Positions 44,101 through 57,900 of a stretch of 64,000 nucleotides of DNA are shown here, piece by piece. This DNA comes from Neospora caninum Liverpool (lineage: Eukaryota; Apicomplexa; Conoidasida; Eucoccidiorida; Sarcocystidae): NCBI RefSeq assembly GCF_000208865.1, contig NC_018394.1, forward strand, positions 1,945,964 through 2,009,963, read 5' to 3'. The position numbers and the translations under genes are program-made. The notes beneath the pieces are model-generated. The model saw only the letters and a program-made list of their open reading frames with translations. It was not told where the DNA came from and ran no database searches. The stretch's first letter is position 1. The number at the start of each line of letters is the position of its first letter.

Positions 44101-47100
44101 GAGGAGAAACAGCAGACGTCGCCGAAGGACGACGGCGAAGTCACCGCGAAGATGAAGGCGCAGATGTCGTCGCAGATCGCGGGCATGAACCACCAGAGCA
44201 TCAGTGGAGTCGCGAGAACCGCAAGGAGCTCCTCTAGCAAGCACGTGATTCTCAGGCCGTAAAACGACGAGCAAAACGCATGCATGACCAGTTTGTGCTG
44301 CACACTCACGCCCGTCACGCGCTGTCTCTCCTCGCCCTCGGCACCAAATGCGCCTGAGGAAGGGAAGAGACCAGTCGGCTCTTGATCTGGGAACCACGCC
44401 GAACGAGGCACCGGAGGCAAGAGAGACAGAGAAGACGGCAACCCAGTGAGGGGAGGAGCCGCGATGTCAGCCGAGAGAGACGCGCGCAGAAGAGGCGCAT
44501 GCGGGGCAATCCTTCGGGTTCTCGCGGATAGCTGCGAATCGGCAGAAGCTGCCGAAGACGAAGGCGGAACCGCAAACACTCCAGCGGGAGCTCGCCAGCA
44601 CGCCGGCAGATGGTGGGTATACTCCACCACCCGCATGCATCGCTCATACAGAGCCAGCGGGGAATTCAAACCGCGACATCCTGGACTTGAACAGACTGAA
44701 AAGACCCACAACGTAAAACGCCAGAGATCCTGATACTCCAAAAACAGCGCGTCACTCCAACCACGCCAAGGCGGAAAACACAAACGCCTTCCACTCCCTG
44801 GCATCACAAATACCAGAAAAAGGTGAATAGAACGGCACGTAAGCATGTGTATACAAACCTGCAGATTACGCAACGGTTGAGAGGACGATATTTGAGGAAG
44901 GCCGCTCAAGAGGAGACAGAAGGCGGTCAAAGAAGGAAGATAAACCTATTCACTGGAGTTTATAAATACATATGTATACATATATACGTAAATCTGTCGC
45001 TTCTAAGCCTATATATAAAAGTCGCTCGCTCTTGAGTACATATATATATATATATATTCAAAAAGGAGGTATTTCTGTCTCCTCCTAATCGCAGCACATC
45101 TCCATATCCACGCATCGTGCAAACACAAGACGAGCCTGTGCGTCTTTGCAGAGATGCGTTCGCGCGTGCGTTGTGACGCATGCACACAATTGATACATCC
45201 GCATGGAGGTATGGCCTGCGCATGCATGTGTGCCGAAGAAGGAACGCGGCGTTTCTGGTGTCTGCGGGGCGTACCTGCGTCGCTTGCGGCGAATCCAGTG
45301 CCTCCTCTACCCCCGCCAGCTGCGCTGTCCTGTCTTGCACTTGGACCTGTGTCGCGTATTCCGGCGTAGAGGACTCCGAGGATGATTGTGTACCAGAGCA
45401 GATTGCGGTCGAAGATTCTGATGAAGAGAAGTGGCGTTTCGTCGAAGAGGTAGAGGAGAATGAAGATCGAGAGCAACGAGCCGACGAGGTACTTGACGAG
45501 GAGACGAATGTGAAGCACGGAAGGAGATATCGGCGAAAGTTGAAGGTAGTCGTCCGCTGCTGCCGCCGCGAGGGTAAGCCTGGAGAGCAGAAGGCGAAGA
45601 GCAAGGCGTGAGCGAACAGCGAGGAAATGGCGAAAATCGGCGGGCAAACACACCGGCCTCGGTGTGAGGCGAAACGCGCGGGGCCATGTGTTCAAGACAC
45701 ATCCGCCGCATGTGTGTTTCTGAAACCCTCATCTTACCCTCGGCCTCCATCTGGATTGTCTGTTTCCCCTGTTGTCCCTGCCTCTTCGCTCCCACCCCTG
45801 TCTTTTCCTTCTTTTCTGTACCCTTTCTTTTCCTTTCTGGGCGGCCATTCAAGATGTACATAAGCGAGTCATCACGATTTAGATCGGTTGTACAAAAAAA
45901 TGTCTAACCTAACGCGAATAAACGGAGTTAAACAATACAGGGTTAGACTTCTTCAACCGGATTTTGCCGTGACTTCTTACCTGTGGTTGATTTGATGGGG
46001 CAACTCATTGAATTCCCTAAACATCCAGTAGGCATAGCCGTTGAACTCGCGGCGTACAATGGACTGGCGATTCAGGCGGAAGTCCTCGGCGTGCTTCAAG
46101 AAGAAAAAGAAGAAGATGAAAAGGAAGAGAGGCACGAGAAAAAGCAGGTTCAGAATCGACAGCAACTTGAACCGAGACGCAAGGGTCGCCGCAGCTGCAG
46201 ACCGGTACGGGGACAGCCTGAAGGGAAGGAGACAAGAAAAAACACCGGCACCGTGCAAACCGAGAAACGCATGAAAACACCCTGAGGAGACGGTGAACCA
46301 GGCAGAAAGCCATACCTCACACGGGGGCTGAACACGTGAGACGAAAGAGCCCGCCAAATCTGCAGCCGTCCGCAGAACGAAGCAAGACAGGATCCTACGG
46401 AAACTCCCGAAAGAAGGAAACCCTTGTCGAGAAAAAGTTCCCGTAGAGAGTAGCCTCATTTCACACGCATCGGATAATGGTAAGCTTCGCTGCGCTTTTT
46501 TCCTCCTCTCCGTTTTCCTCTCCCTTTTTGCGTAGTTGTTTCATTCCTGTTTGTGTCGCAGTGTGCTCTCCGGGAATCGCGCGACTCCAAACCCAGCTTG
46601 CCCCCGATCGTTCAACGCATCTACTGTCTGCTCTGTCCTCTCGCTAGCCCTTCCCCCCTTTTCCACTCGTTGTCTTCCCCGTGATGTTTCGTCTCCATGT
46701 TCTCTCTCCTCTTTGAGTGTCTCACTCGTCGCGCGGTGGACTCGTGAACAGGTTCCGGTAAATCCGCTGGCGTTCGTCAAACAACCTGGAAAAGATCGCG
46801 CGGCGAATGTTCCACTGCATGACCTGCGTGTACAGCAGCTTGGGCGGCACCCACGACGGCAGTTTTTGCGTGAGGATGTTCTTGTTGGTCAGCGCGATGA
46901 AGTAGTTTTCTTCGCGCATGATCGTGCTCGCAATATCGAGAGCCGACAGTTCGTTGGTGACGATGCAGAAGGGTACGGCTTCCTGCGCCTTGAGCAGCAA
47001 CGCCGTGACTTCTGGCCAGTCCAGGAGCTGCAACGCCGCGTCCGAGGGAATGAACAGCCGCTCGCGGAAGTACGTTCTGAGCAGCAGGGCGTCTCGACAG

Positions 47101-48188
47101 TTCAGGTACGAGACGACGATGTTGAAGAGGAGAAACGCCGAGAGGGACACGACGTAGACTGTGCACAGAGTCTGTTTGTAGCCCCAGGGGTGGAACGGCG
47201 AGGCGATCAGCAGCGGCACGGACCGGCACTGCTCTTCGGTGGTGCACGAGACAATGTCTTTCCAGTTCACAAACAGAATGAGGAACCAGGAAAAGTAGAT
47301 CGTGAACGCCAAGGCAGTCAAGTGGGCGAGGTGTGCGGACAATATCGCAAACAAACCGCCATCCATCCAGTATCGATACACCCCAAACAGAAACTTGTCC
47401 AGATCCGCGACTGCGTCCCAGGAACAAGAACCCGGAGCAGAGGCGGGGGCTGTTCGCGGCGAAGACGTCTGGAGTTCCTTCTCGGCCTCGTTTGCCCGTA
47501 CGCTTGTCTCGGCAGAAGCAAAGCAAGTCTCCTTCTCTGCGCGGAGGTGAAACGCTGTGCCTCGGCGGCTGCGGGCCAACCCAGACGCCGACGGTCCATA
47601 CGCCGCGCCGGAGTGGTACCGCAAGCAAGAGGACGAGCAGGAAGAATCGGAAGGAGACGCGGATGGAGCCTCGAGGTCCCGTTCTTCCTCTCGTCGCTGC
47701 GAGGCGTCGCCGAGGAGCGGAGGCAGAAAGGGAGAGAAGCCGGAGGGCGCCGGGGGCAGCGTCAGCGACAGGCGCCGAAACGCCCCCTGTTGCAGCTTTA
47801 CCAGAAGACGAAGCGGCGCAGTAACAAGAGAAAAAAAGCGGTTGCCAGGAGCCGCGTACGAAAACGAAGAGCCGGAAGCATATGCGGCAAATACCGCCGA
47901 CCTTCCGGGATACCTTTCACTTTGGGGTGGAGGCGCAAAAAAGCCATCGGCAGCCACGCGTGTATGTGGATGAGCCATGCAAGACGCGGCGGAGGTGGAC
48001 GAAGAGGAAGACGCTGAAGATGAGAAAGAAGAGGCAGAAGGAGCACGAGACGAGTAGAGATTGTGGGGGGGCGCGACTCGACGGTCAGGAGCCGTTGCAC
48101 ACAGAGAGGATGGCCGGCAAGGCGGCGCTGAGTCTACACCCATCCCAAGAAGGCTGGCCGGCGGGAGATAAGATGGGCATTGCTCCAT
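41190..48188 (-). CDS. ATG9: autophagy-related protein 9 (ATG9), extended
   Basis: Multispan membrane protein, a lipid scramblase in the family, carried on vesicles in early autophagosome formation; in Apicomplexa the autophagy machinery also serves the apicoplast. Exons in transcript order: 48188-46726, 46217-45981, 45579-45275, 44695-43502, 42706-41190; total 4716 nt, 1571 aa. Residues 1-265 are Ser/Pro-rich. The core begins DKFLFGVYRYWMDGG (264-278) with spans near 279-307 and 340-362, then LDWPEVTALL, LSALDIASTIMREENY, a hydrophobic segment in exon 2 before HAEDF, the diagnostic FREFNELPH, ILLYLFDETPLLFIRIFDR, VVEYTHHLPACW, and the re-entrant region CLLEELLAVLATPLMLWW with FGDVCCFSSLD. 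About 700 residues follow, charged and low in complexity, ending with RDEGE repeats. Yeast and human proteins are 840-1000 aa. The start ATG is the first in the open frame, but a later Met such as 16 or 71 is possible. Confidence 0.92.
41264..41345 (-). repeat. acidic C-terminal coding repeats of ATG9
   Basis: Three copies of a CTCGTCTCTCTCT-containing unit on the + strand encode, on the - strand, repeats of the type E-R-D-E-G-E just before the ATG9 stop codon. Confidence 0.85.
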
Positions 48189-49486
48189 ATTTCCAGCTCG
48201 ACGAAAGAAGGCAGCGGCTCAGCGAAAGGAAAAGCACAGACGATTCCCTCAACATTGCGCATTGGAAGGCCATGGCGACGCGTCCGAAGTCAACGGCAAG
48301 TTCTCCATGCTGAGGTCATCTTACTGACCGCGACAGCTCAAAAAAATCTCTCGTTCCAGTTCCCGTCTCCACGTTTTCTGCCCACAAGGAGTTGAAGAAG
48401 CGAGAGAAGGGAGAAAAGAAAAGGAGAACGGTTAAGACGAAAGACCAGAATTCAAGCAAGTCGTTTCCTCGAGTCCCCGGACTTGAGACAATCAGGAACG
48501 CACAAACAGCGGCAAGGTCACTGGAAAAAGGCGATGAGCCTCGAGAGACGAGACATGAGGAAGGAAAAAGGACGAGTACAAAAAACCGCTACGAAAACAG
48601 GTTTCACGGTCTTCTTCTTTCCCTCTCCGGCTTTTCCTAAAAAATGAAGCTGACGAAAAGAAGCGGTAGTATCGCTTAGCGCCGTCTAGCCAGCCTCTCA
48701 GCTCTCGGCTCTTCACCCGCGTCGTTCTCGTAACTTAATGTTGTCACCGACCCCCTCATTTTTCCGGACCAAAGCATGTTTGTCCACGGGCAGAGTCTAG
48801 CTAGCCAAATTATGTTTGAGTACAAAGAGGATAAGAAACGCTGCAAAACGTCGGGAATGTCCGCACTTGAAAGTCGATGAAGAAAGACAGCAGTACCCTC
48901 GGCAGTGTAGTTACACCCTACGTGCAGCCTCGCTGAGAGCGCCAGTGTCGCACGAGGCGGTGTGTGCTTTTTAGGCAGAACTGGCGGAGTACAAAGAGAT
49001 CTGCAGACAGAAAAACGAATAACTCTGTAGACACAAAGGCCAAAGGATGCGAATGGGGACTGTAGACGAAAATCACGTATTTGAGTGAGTCGGCTCCTCG
49101 TCTGCCTGTCTTTGTGGCGTATCTCGGATATGCCACTGCTGCGTGTACAGTCAACAATCGCCCCAAAAAGCACGTTTACCTGTCTATATCCTCCATAGTG
49201 ATCAGTCGATTCTCCAAGCGAAAGCTCGATGATAACGTAAAAGCCTTTGGAAGAAGACACATGCAGACAGTAGAGGAGGAAATGACGCACCGAATCGTCG
49301 TACGGTGGTGTGCCATGAGACGCCAATGAGCTGCCGGCCGTCAGACCGAGAATGGCCTTCACACATCGCTTTTTAATCCTTCGCATAGGAAGCGGGCCCC
49401 CTCGCTCGCACAGAAACGTATGGCTTCTCTTTTCGCCGGTCAGGACGGGCGGGCCGACATCCCCGAAAAGATACTGATCATAATGA

Positions 49487-49874
49487 TCAAGTCAGGTGCG
49501 TGTTCGGTGGACCCTGTGATGGTACCATGAAGGCGATTGCTGTTTTTTGACAGATAGTGAAGATACGCGGGCCAGAACGAAAGTTGTTGAGGTTCACCCT
49601 CCACATATGCTTGAGAGAACCAGCAGAGAACGAGAGATGAGAGGAAAGAGTCGAGCAGTCTGAAAGGGGCGACGAATGAGCTGCTGAATGAGTGTGTGCA
49701 GCATCAAACAATGAGTCGAAACAAAGAAAATGTCGCTGATCATATGGATATAACGGCATTCAATTACCTCAGTCACCGGCACACGAAACCGTCGCACAGG
49801 TAGAGCAGCAAAGTTTACCGGTGTCATGGAGTTGTCGATCTGAATATCGATCTTACGCAAGATTTCCTCAGGGT
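49487..49874 (-). other. possible two-exon coding fragment, unknown
   Basis: In transcript order, an exon from 49874 to 49768 (after CCCCATAG, before GTAATT) would encode PEEILRKIDIQIDNSMTPV and continue to RRFRVPVTE. An exon from 49609 would then give HMWRVNLNNFRSGPRIFTIC and run to a stop at 49487. The phases agree. No domain is recognised, no start exon was found, and the stretch could be non-coding. Confidence 0.22.
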
Positions 49875-51642
49875 CTATGGGGGCACATTGTCGCAGTCAA
49901 TTTACACAGCCTGTAACGGTCTCAAAAACAGGGATCATCACGAATAGCACGAACGCAGGTTCCTTTTCTGCTGTGTCGGATCTCGCACGACAATCGTTTC
50001 TTGCGCATTGCCTCTTTGTTCGAAACCATTCGCACAGCGCTAGGATAGAATAGCGCGCGTGTACAGCTCCCCAGCAGACCAAGAGTCTTGTTGCCAAAAC
50101 GACGCAAAGCTTTCCGCAGAATTCTGATTTTTTTATGTCTTCGACTATGTACGGTATGGTAACTTGTTGGATTCGACGGGGGAGGAAGACCGTTGCTTCT
50201 TTACAAAACAGCAAGCAGACCTGGCGTAAATTCATGTGAAAAGACAGGGGCCTATTCTGTCCGTCAACACTTCGTTAATGACAAGCACCATAGCCAGAAC
50301 CCCAATGTCATTTCATCGCCTTTGTATATTAGCAACTTCCTCTGCCGTGGAGTGGGCAGCGCGGCTATGTTCACCGATTCTTGTACTCACAAGCGTATAC
50401 TTGCATTTAAACAAGATAGTTTTGTATGTATATATAAATATATGTATTGTGTAAGCCTGTTTGTTCCGCTTTGACGCCGAAAAATATCCTCTTCCTCGTA
50501 AAAATTTACTCACTACCATTCTCTCAAAATTGTCCTTTTTCCCTAGAAATGTACGCATGCGCTTGCACGCTCCGGACACGTAGCTCTGGCTACTCAAGTC
50601 TCCAAAAAGGCTTATAAATAATCCTATTAACATATATGTGGGCCCTAAAACAGAAGTGTGGCGTGCATGCATAATTATAAGATTCTGAACAGAGGGGCAT
50701 CTATATATTCATGTGGAATAACCGCCAAATATGTCCACAGATATTTTTTGCTCCCCCCCTAAGAATGAGGGTACACACAGAGATGCCTTAGATAAAGAAG
50801 CAGAACTGGCGGAAGCCACAAGGGGAATCTAGAACGCATGCGTGTATCTATATTCACGAGCATCAATGCCTCCCCAATCCTACGTAGATCTTTTGGGTAA
50901 ATCATGGGTATGAGATATGTGAAGTGTTTCTGGGCAAAAGACATGAACTTAAATGCGCATGCATGTGGATTTACATGTGTAAAGTTATAGGTCGGCGCAA
51001 GGGGAGAAAAAGAGCACCATCCAACTTCAGGACAGGCAGGCCGCGATGCCATGACGAATCGAAAGTGACATCTGCTACGATTTTTCGCGTGTGTTGCATG
51101 CGCTTTTTTAGATGAGAAGAGCGGAAGAAGACGCAGTGGTGAGTCTAATAGATCACGCGTCGTAAAATAGGGTTGCGGGGTGGGTGTGAAGAGCACAGCC
51201 TTTCGGCTTCTCCAGTTTGCTTTCTTCTTAAACAGGCCCAAAAGACGCAACACAACAGACCACCAACTGACGAAACGCTGTGCGCGTGTCTTTATCCGTA
51301 CAGGATGAAGATACTGTTACATACTCTTCGCGAGAGATACCGATGCAGATGCACCCTACTGTAGAGTCTTACACCACCCATGCATGCACTCTATAAAAAA
51401 GTCAATAATGCGCACATGCCCGTGTGTACGGCGGCATCTGAGCACACTGCGAGACATGTGCGCATTGTCGGTGAGGGTCTTGACGTTGCAGAAACAGTGA
51501 AAAGAGAAAGAGGTAGCAATGAAAGAGAACCGATCACCGTGAAGGAAATGCACACACACCTGCATGTGCATGCCCAGATTTTCAAAATGCGTATGGTCGA
51601 TGCGCGCATGCATGCAATACGCAGGTGCGTCGACAGACAGGG

Positions 51643-51645
<3 letters not shown>

Positions 51646-51679
<34 letters not shown>
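51646..51679. repeat. (TA)n microsatellite
   Basis: About 17 TA units in the region downstream of SEC63. Confidence 0.95.
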
Positions 51680-51681
<2 letters not shown>

Positions 51682-51949
51682 GATAAAGAAATGGAGACGT
51701 AAACAGACGTACACAGAGAGATATGCAGATGGAGAGGCATGCGTGCAAACGGTCACGTGCAGGGCGCAACAAAATACACGTGAACATCGGAACGTATAGC
51801 AATATGCGAATCTATTTGAATTCAACAGAGACCACGAATCTCGGACAGTTTCAGGAAAGACGGGGAAAAGCTAGAGACAGGCGGACGAGGGGCGAAGGAG
51901 GAAGGGGAGACTCTAGAACCACGCGTTAGTCGTGTTTCTTCAGGTCATC

Positions 51950-54900
51950 TCACGCTGCTCCAGTCTTGTCTTCGGCCTGAAAAGCACGCAGAAAAACGAT
52001 TCAACATGCTGTCTCTCCAACGCAGATGTGTGTGAAGATAGGGACTCTATGCCGGCGTCCAGTGACATTTGGATGTGCATGCATGCATTCAGACTCTCTC
52101 TCTGCGTGGTCTAATGAAAGTCACCCTCCTTTGCATGCTTCTTGGCAAAAGCAGCTGCATGCACTGAGCCCCCAAGAAAGTCGGTTTTCGCCGACAGCAG
52201 ATGCGAGAACTCCTTTCCCTGATTCAGCGACAGCTCAGGCACACGCTGAAGATAAAAAGACATGTGCATGCACCAATATCTGCGACAGACGACACAAAGA
52301 GGAAACGCAGCGCAGAAGTGAACGGAGAGTCAGAGGCTGAAAAGTCTCAATCGGCTTCAGATTCCGTGCAGAAAGACTCACAGCTACCTGACTGCCGGCC
52401 GGTTCATTTTTTTCACTTGGAGCTGTGGAGGATGCTCCTTGTGCTGTCGCCTGAGAGTTGCCTTCTGCACTCGTTCCCGGCGTTTCACTCGCTTCTTGCG
52501 TCTTCTTCTTCACAGCCACGCGCTGGCCTTCATCCAAGTCGAAGCTCTCCTCTTCGTCACTCGAGGTGTACATTTCTCCTGAAAAACCAGGCAAGGGCCA
52601 TAAATGGAAGCAGAAAATGACGAGAAAATGTCAAAACGCAGGCATAAAACACTAATTGCCCGCAACTCGTCCTTCTCTCCTTCGCTTCCCTTTTCTCGTT
52701 TCGTTTCCCTCGCTCTCCGTCGCTTTCCCAGAATTCGTGTTCTCCTTGAAAGGCTCTTTCTTGTGGCTTCCCTAGCTTTCTCGTCTTCCTCCTGTCTTTT
52801 TCTCGCTCCGGACGCCATCTCGATCCTCTGTCTCCCGGCACTCACCGAGCATCTGCTGGAAAAGCGTCGGTTCTTCATCCAGGCGGAGATCCTCCGGATG
52901 AATCCAAACAGGTCGCGGCTTTTCTTCGGGGTGGTAAGCTGCATGCACAGCAAAGAAGGGAAACAACAAGGAGTCAACGCGATTCCAGAAAGAAGAGCAC
53001 AGCCAGACAAGCAAGGCTCTTCCCCTTCTTCCCCTCTGTGTTTCACCCTCGGTTTTCCTCTTTCATCTGGCCCTCTTCTCTCTTGGGATGATTTCCCTTC
53101 TCCCCTGGCACTCTTGCGCCCCACTCCTCTTCTCTCTCTTGTCTTGCAGTCCTTTCCCTCGTTCTCGTCTCCTCGTTCCCCGCTCTCCTGTTCTCCTCTT
53201 TTGCTCTATCTCCACCGCTTCCGCGTCTTCTCCGTTCTCTCTCGCCATCTCGCATCTCGACTCTCCCTTCCCCTTTCCCTTCGCTGCATGCGCATTTCTG
53301 CCGCACCTTTGAATTCGAGCTCCAGGGCGCAGTCGCAGCCCGCATACGAGTCGCAAATCGCCAGAACGGTGACGCTCTGCTTTCCCACGCGGTTGACGCG
53401 GAACTGAATCCTTTCCTCCACGACTCGCTCGGCGGACTTGGACCGAACAAAGTTCAGAATGCGGCCTGCAGCGGAAAGGACGTGCGCGCAAAGAGAACAA
53501 AATGAGACACAGGAAGTGAGGGGATGCGGCAAACGATTTTCCTCCCTGCCAGGAGCGGAAACCGAACCAAAAAAACTTTGAAGATTCTAGAGAAATCCCG
53601 GTTGTACTCTGTAACAGAGCGTCGAATTGCACTTGTCTGATGGGTCCTTTCACAGCGGAACAGAGACACAAACGAAACACAGCATGCGCCGACCACTAGG
53701 GACGCGAGAGAGGAAAAAGGAGACGCAGGAGCAGACAGCGGGACAGAAAGGAGCGCTAGAAAGAAAAGCCCTACCTCCTGTCGAGGCATTCTCCGTTTTG
53801 TCCACGAGGAAAATCCACCACTCCTCGTACTTGGCCATCGGGATCAGGGGTGCATGCACCGCGCCAGCCGCCTCGCCTTCCTGCAGAAAAAAAGCGAGAA
53901 CAGAGGAAAACAGATGCACGATGCACGGACGCCCTCGACTCGAAAGCTGCACGCTTACACGTAAAGATGTCGATCTATACTTGTATAGATATAGGTCTGC
54001 CGGTTAATTTACCATTTTGTGTGTACCCGCAAGCAAAAAGGCGCCAGCGCACGCACATTCGGCTGATGTCTGATGTCCATACATACATATACATATATAT
54101 ACATATTTAATACATATATATATGACGGGTAAATGAATAAAATATAGGAGTGGGAGCATGTCGCGTCCTTTCGGTCTTTTGTGGGGAATGGGAGCTTGAG
54201 GACTCTCGGCGCGGCCTGTTCCGTGCATGCAAACGCACCTTCAAATTGGTTCGTGTTAGCGTGACGTGGCAGGTGGCGAAGTCGCCGGCAACGATCTCCG
54301 CCTCATCTTCGACGAAGACAGTAGCTTCCATCTTCATCCGCGAAACTTGGTGGCAAAAGGCTTGGATGTCCAGCTGCTGGTCCGCGTTCATGTCCACCAT
54401 GCCTTTGCGCTCTTCAGGATCTTGCTTCAAGAAATCCCCCAACTCGCGAGCCGCATGTTTGCCCCTAAATTGGAGAAGAAAAGAGACGCAAAATGCACGC
54501 CTTGGCCGTCTTACCGAGGCAACGGAACACAGAGAACACGAAAGAGAAAAGAGAGAACAAGAAGGAGAGAAGAGAAAGACGTGAAAGAAGCGAGCACAGG
54601 GACGTGTGAAACATGGAAAAGGATAGGGTCTGCAGTTTCTTTGGCAGCTGAAAAAAAATGCATTGAGCAACGGCAAAAGTCCAACTTGGAACTGAAAACT
54701 GCACCCACCTTACCTTTTAGAGAAAAACCCAGAAACCCTCCGTGCTGACGCAGCGGAGCCTGCCTACCCTCGCTCATGCCTGTCTCAAAGCGTCACTCTA
54801 CACTGCGTTATCACCTCCCCATCTATCCCTATGTATAGATAGGTACATATAACAATATATATATATATATATATATATAGGCTTCAAATGCATGTGTTTA

Positions 54901-57900
54901 CACACGTTCACACACACCCGCGCACACACATACTATATATATATATATATATATATATCCCTGTCTACACACGTATGTATTGACGTTGGGTTATGTATCG
55001 CCATATATATATATATATATATATATCGATATAGATATATGCATTGAAATATGTTTGGGATATGAATGTGTGGTTCAGTTTAATACCTTTGGCAATGGCG
55101 AACAGCATCGGGCGTGAAGTGCGGAACCTGAAGAAGGGTGGAACTCCGGCCGTCCAAACCCTGAACGAGGCACCTTCTGAATTCTAAGACGGAAGTCGCT
55201 GCATGCAGCCAGTCGCTTAAGACGCAGATCTCAGCCATGCACTGCGTGATGGGGAGAGAAGCTCTGCAAACAGAGAGCGAGAGGGGACATTCCATGTGAG
55301 AACGCGATGGAAACGCGACGCAGGCAGAGCGTGGCGGAGGGCCCCGAAAAAAAGCAAGTTGAAGAATCTCGATCCACAGAGGTAGGCAAGTCTGCGCGTG
55401 TATATACACTGTGAAAGTGGGAAGAAGCGAGATGGCGACGAGAGGCCCGAATCACGAGGGGTCCGCGCGGGACGGAGGTCTTGGGTGCATGCGCGCATGC
55501 ATCCACCGGGCAAGAATGAGCGGGGAGCGAGGCCGGGAGATCTGCAAGGTCAAAACTCACTTCAGCAGCTCATCCAAGGCGCCACGGAGACGGTCGCTCA
55601 TGAGATGGTGCAGCCGCTGCATGTGCCCCAGAATAAGGTAGTAATTCCTGGGGAGAGAAAGCAAAAGATTCGAGGCCAGCGGTAAAAAAAACTCGGAAGG
55701 CGACAGAGCAGGGACGGACACGACACGGGTGACAAAAGAGAGAAAAAAAATGGGAAGGCACCGACGATGAGAAAGCAAAAGGGGGAAAAGGTAGCGCAAA
55801 GACGCGGCGCAAGATGCAGCATCAGAGGGTCATACGAGACAGAAGAACGAGGGCAAGAGTGGCAGAATACACGTACACATGCCGGGAGGAAAGGTGGCAT
55901 TTTCCCAGTTTCGGTTTTACCTGACAATGATTGGCGTGTTGAGCGCCCGCTTCTTCGGCTCTATCGCCTGGTCAATGAGTTCCCTCATTTCCACGTCGTC
56001 CTCCTTCTCCACCTGCATCGCGCGGCTCTCTCCCGACGCACTGAGGTACTCGGGGAAATTCTTCAGGCGACTGCCTTCCGCCATGTAGTGCGTGAGGAAC
56101 TGCAGCGTTTCCACCAATACGCCGTTCGCTGAGCAAGAACCGACCCGACAGCGAAGCGTTGAAAGTGAAGCGACAGGAGAGCAGTCCTTAAGTCACACGC
56201 GGTGCACACGTGTCACAGATTCGAAGGCTTCTGCCGCCCTCGGGTAGCAGAATACGCGTGGACCTTGAACGTGCCGATATATTCGGCGCAGCCGTTCCGC
56301 GTTACCAGCCCTCAGTTGGACGGCATTTCAGCTGCATGCGCGTAGGGCTCGAGGCTTGCCGCTCGGCATCCAGGCACAAAGAGGTGCGTAACAGCGGTAC
56401 TTCGCGCACAAGCAGGCAATGTCTCAGCAGGCCGAGGAACGGAGCGAGACGCCACACCGAACAAGACGATTTGAAGAGAAAAGAGAGAGAGGAGCTAGGC
56501 AGAGACTTACGGGCATATTTCTTTTGTCTTTGGTAATAGCAGATGAAAACCATAGGAAGGAGAACGAGAAGGAAGAGGAAAAAACAAGAGAGAACAAGCA
56601 GTTGATATTTCTCCTCGACCAGGAAGCGCGGAAGACCCATCCCGACTTTCATGTTGCCGGCGCCATCTGGGTTCCCGTACTTCTCGTAGTTCGCCTTCGC
56701 AACCTGAGGGGAAAAAGAACGGGAAACGCGCAAGTCAGAAACAACCACATCAAGACTGCCGCTGTGGGGTCTTGTTGTCTTTGCCCTGGCTTCCTTTCTT
56801 TTGTGTGATTTGCGCCTCGGACGAGAAGGCTGTAGAACAGAGAGACAGAAAACTCGACCTCCTCGGCGCATACCCCGCCGCGCTTGCCTCCAAGGGGACA
56901 AGCCCTTTAACGCAGCACCGCTTTTCAGTTCTCTAAGACACACATGTGAACGGAGAGATAGGAGAGTGTGCTTTCACATATCTGCATACGCCAGTGTTCA
57001 TCTATTTGAATTTGAATATATGTACATTTTTGTATACTGCAATGCATAAAGTGCAGGCGCGTGCGTGTGTGTGTGTGTGTATCCGGAGATAGATGGCAAA
57101 GTCGTCAGGTTCCACGGGGCACGTGTTTCCGCGTGTCCTTGGACCAGATTTCCATACTTCGAAGCGTTAAGTCCGAAAAGGGTACACGTGTTTCTCTTGT
57201 GCTCTTGTCTCGCTGCAGATCTCGCGAGAGAAGAAGTTCGCGGAGCCCCTCAGCGTTCCTCGTGTCTCTCCGAAGCTGCCGCCTCGGGTTTGGCGTGTTT
57301 TCTGTGCATGTCTGCTTTCCTAGAGTCGAAGAAAACAAGTGCCTTCCGGGTCTGACCGTGAACCGTCTCTCTCACGAGCTTTCCTCCCGAGCACCAGCAG
57401 TGGATCCCGCGTCACATGTGTGGGTTCACGGACGGCGGCGCACCTCCCCCGACGGTCTTTGCGTCCCGGATACGCTTTCCTGGTGGGCACGCGCGTTTGT
57501 GCCAGGGAGAGGAAACAGGTGCACTTACGGGGTCCGTGAGGGCTTGGTACGCCTTGGCGACGAGAATGAATTTCGCAGCGCTCGTCGGGTCATTGACGTT
57601 CTTGTCGGGGTGGTACTTGAGCGACATGAGGCGGTACGCCTTTTTGATTTCTCGGTTTGTCGCGCTCGGCTCGACTTGCAGGATTTCAAAAGGGTCAAAA
57701 GTCTTGAGGTTTTTCATTTCGGGGAGATTTACGCAGAGGTAGAGCAGCGCAATCCACGCGAGCACGAGGGCAAGCTTCTCGATCCAGGCGTATCCGCCGA
57801 ACCAGCGCTGGGACCATTTGCCCGCCCGCGCACTCTCGCGTTCGCGCTTGCTCATGCACTCTGAGCACTTGCAGTGGATGTACACCGACCCTTTCCGCGT

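Larger units (their letters stand above)
48189..51949. other. intergenic region, ATG9 upstream and SEC63 3' side
   Basis: It contains the ATG9 promoter and leader and the SEC63 3' UTR. A - strand frame at 48676-49386 (236 codons) has no family signal. Base composition between 48.7 and 51 kb lacks the pyrimidine/purine strand bias of the neighbouring introns. A (TA) run lies at 51646-51679. One exon pair that might be real is listed separately. Confidence 0.5.

Noticed and set aside
46536..48017. 493-codon + strand frame opposite ATG9 exon 1
   Set aside because: It is a shadow of the conserved ATG9 coding sequence; no motif or splice signal supports it.
48676..49386. 236-codon - strand open frame
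   Set aside because: No family signal, no splice context and amino-acid use that looks random; a chance frame is likely.
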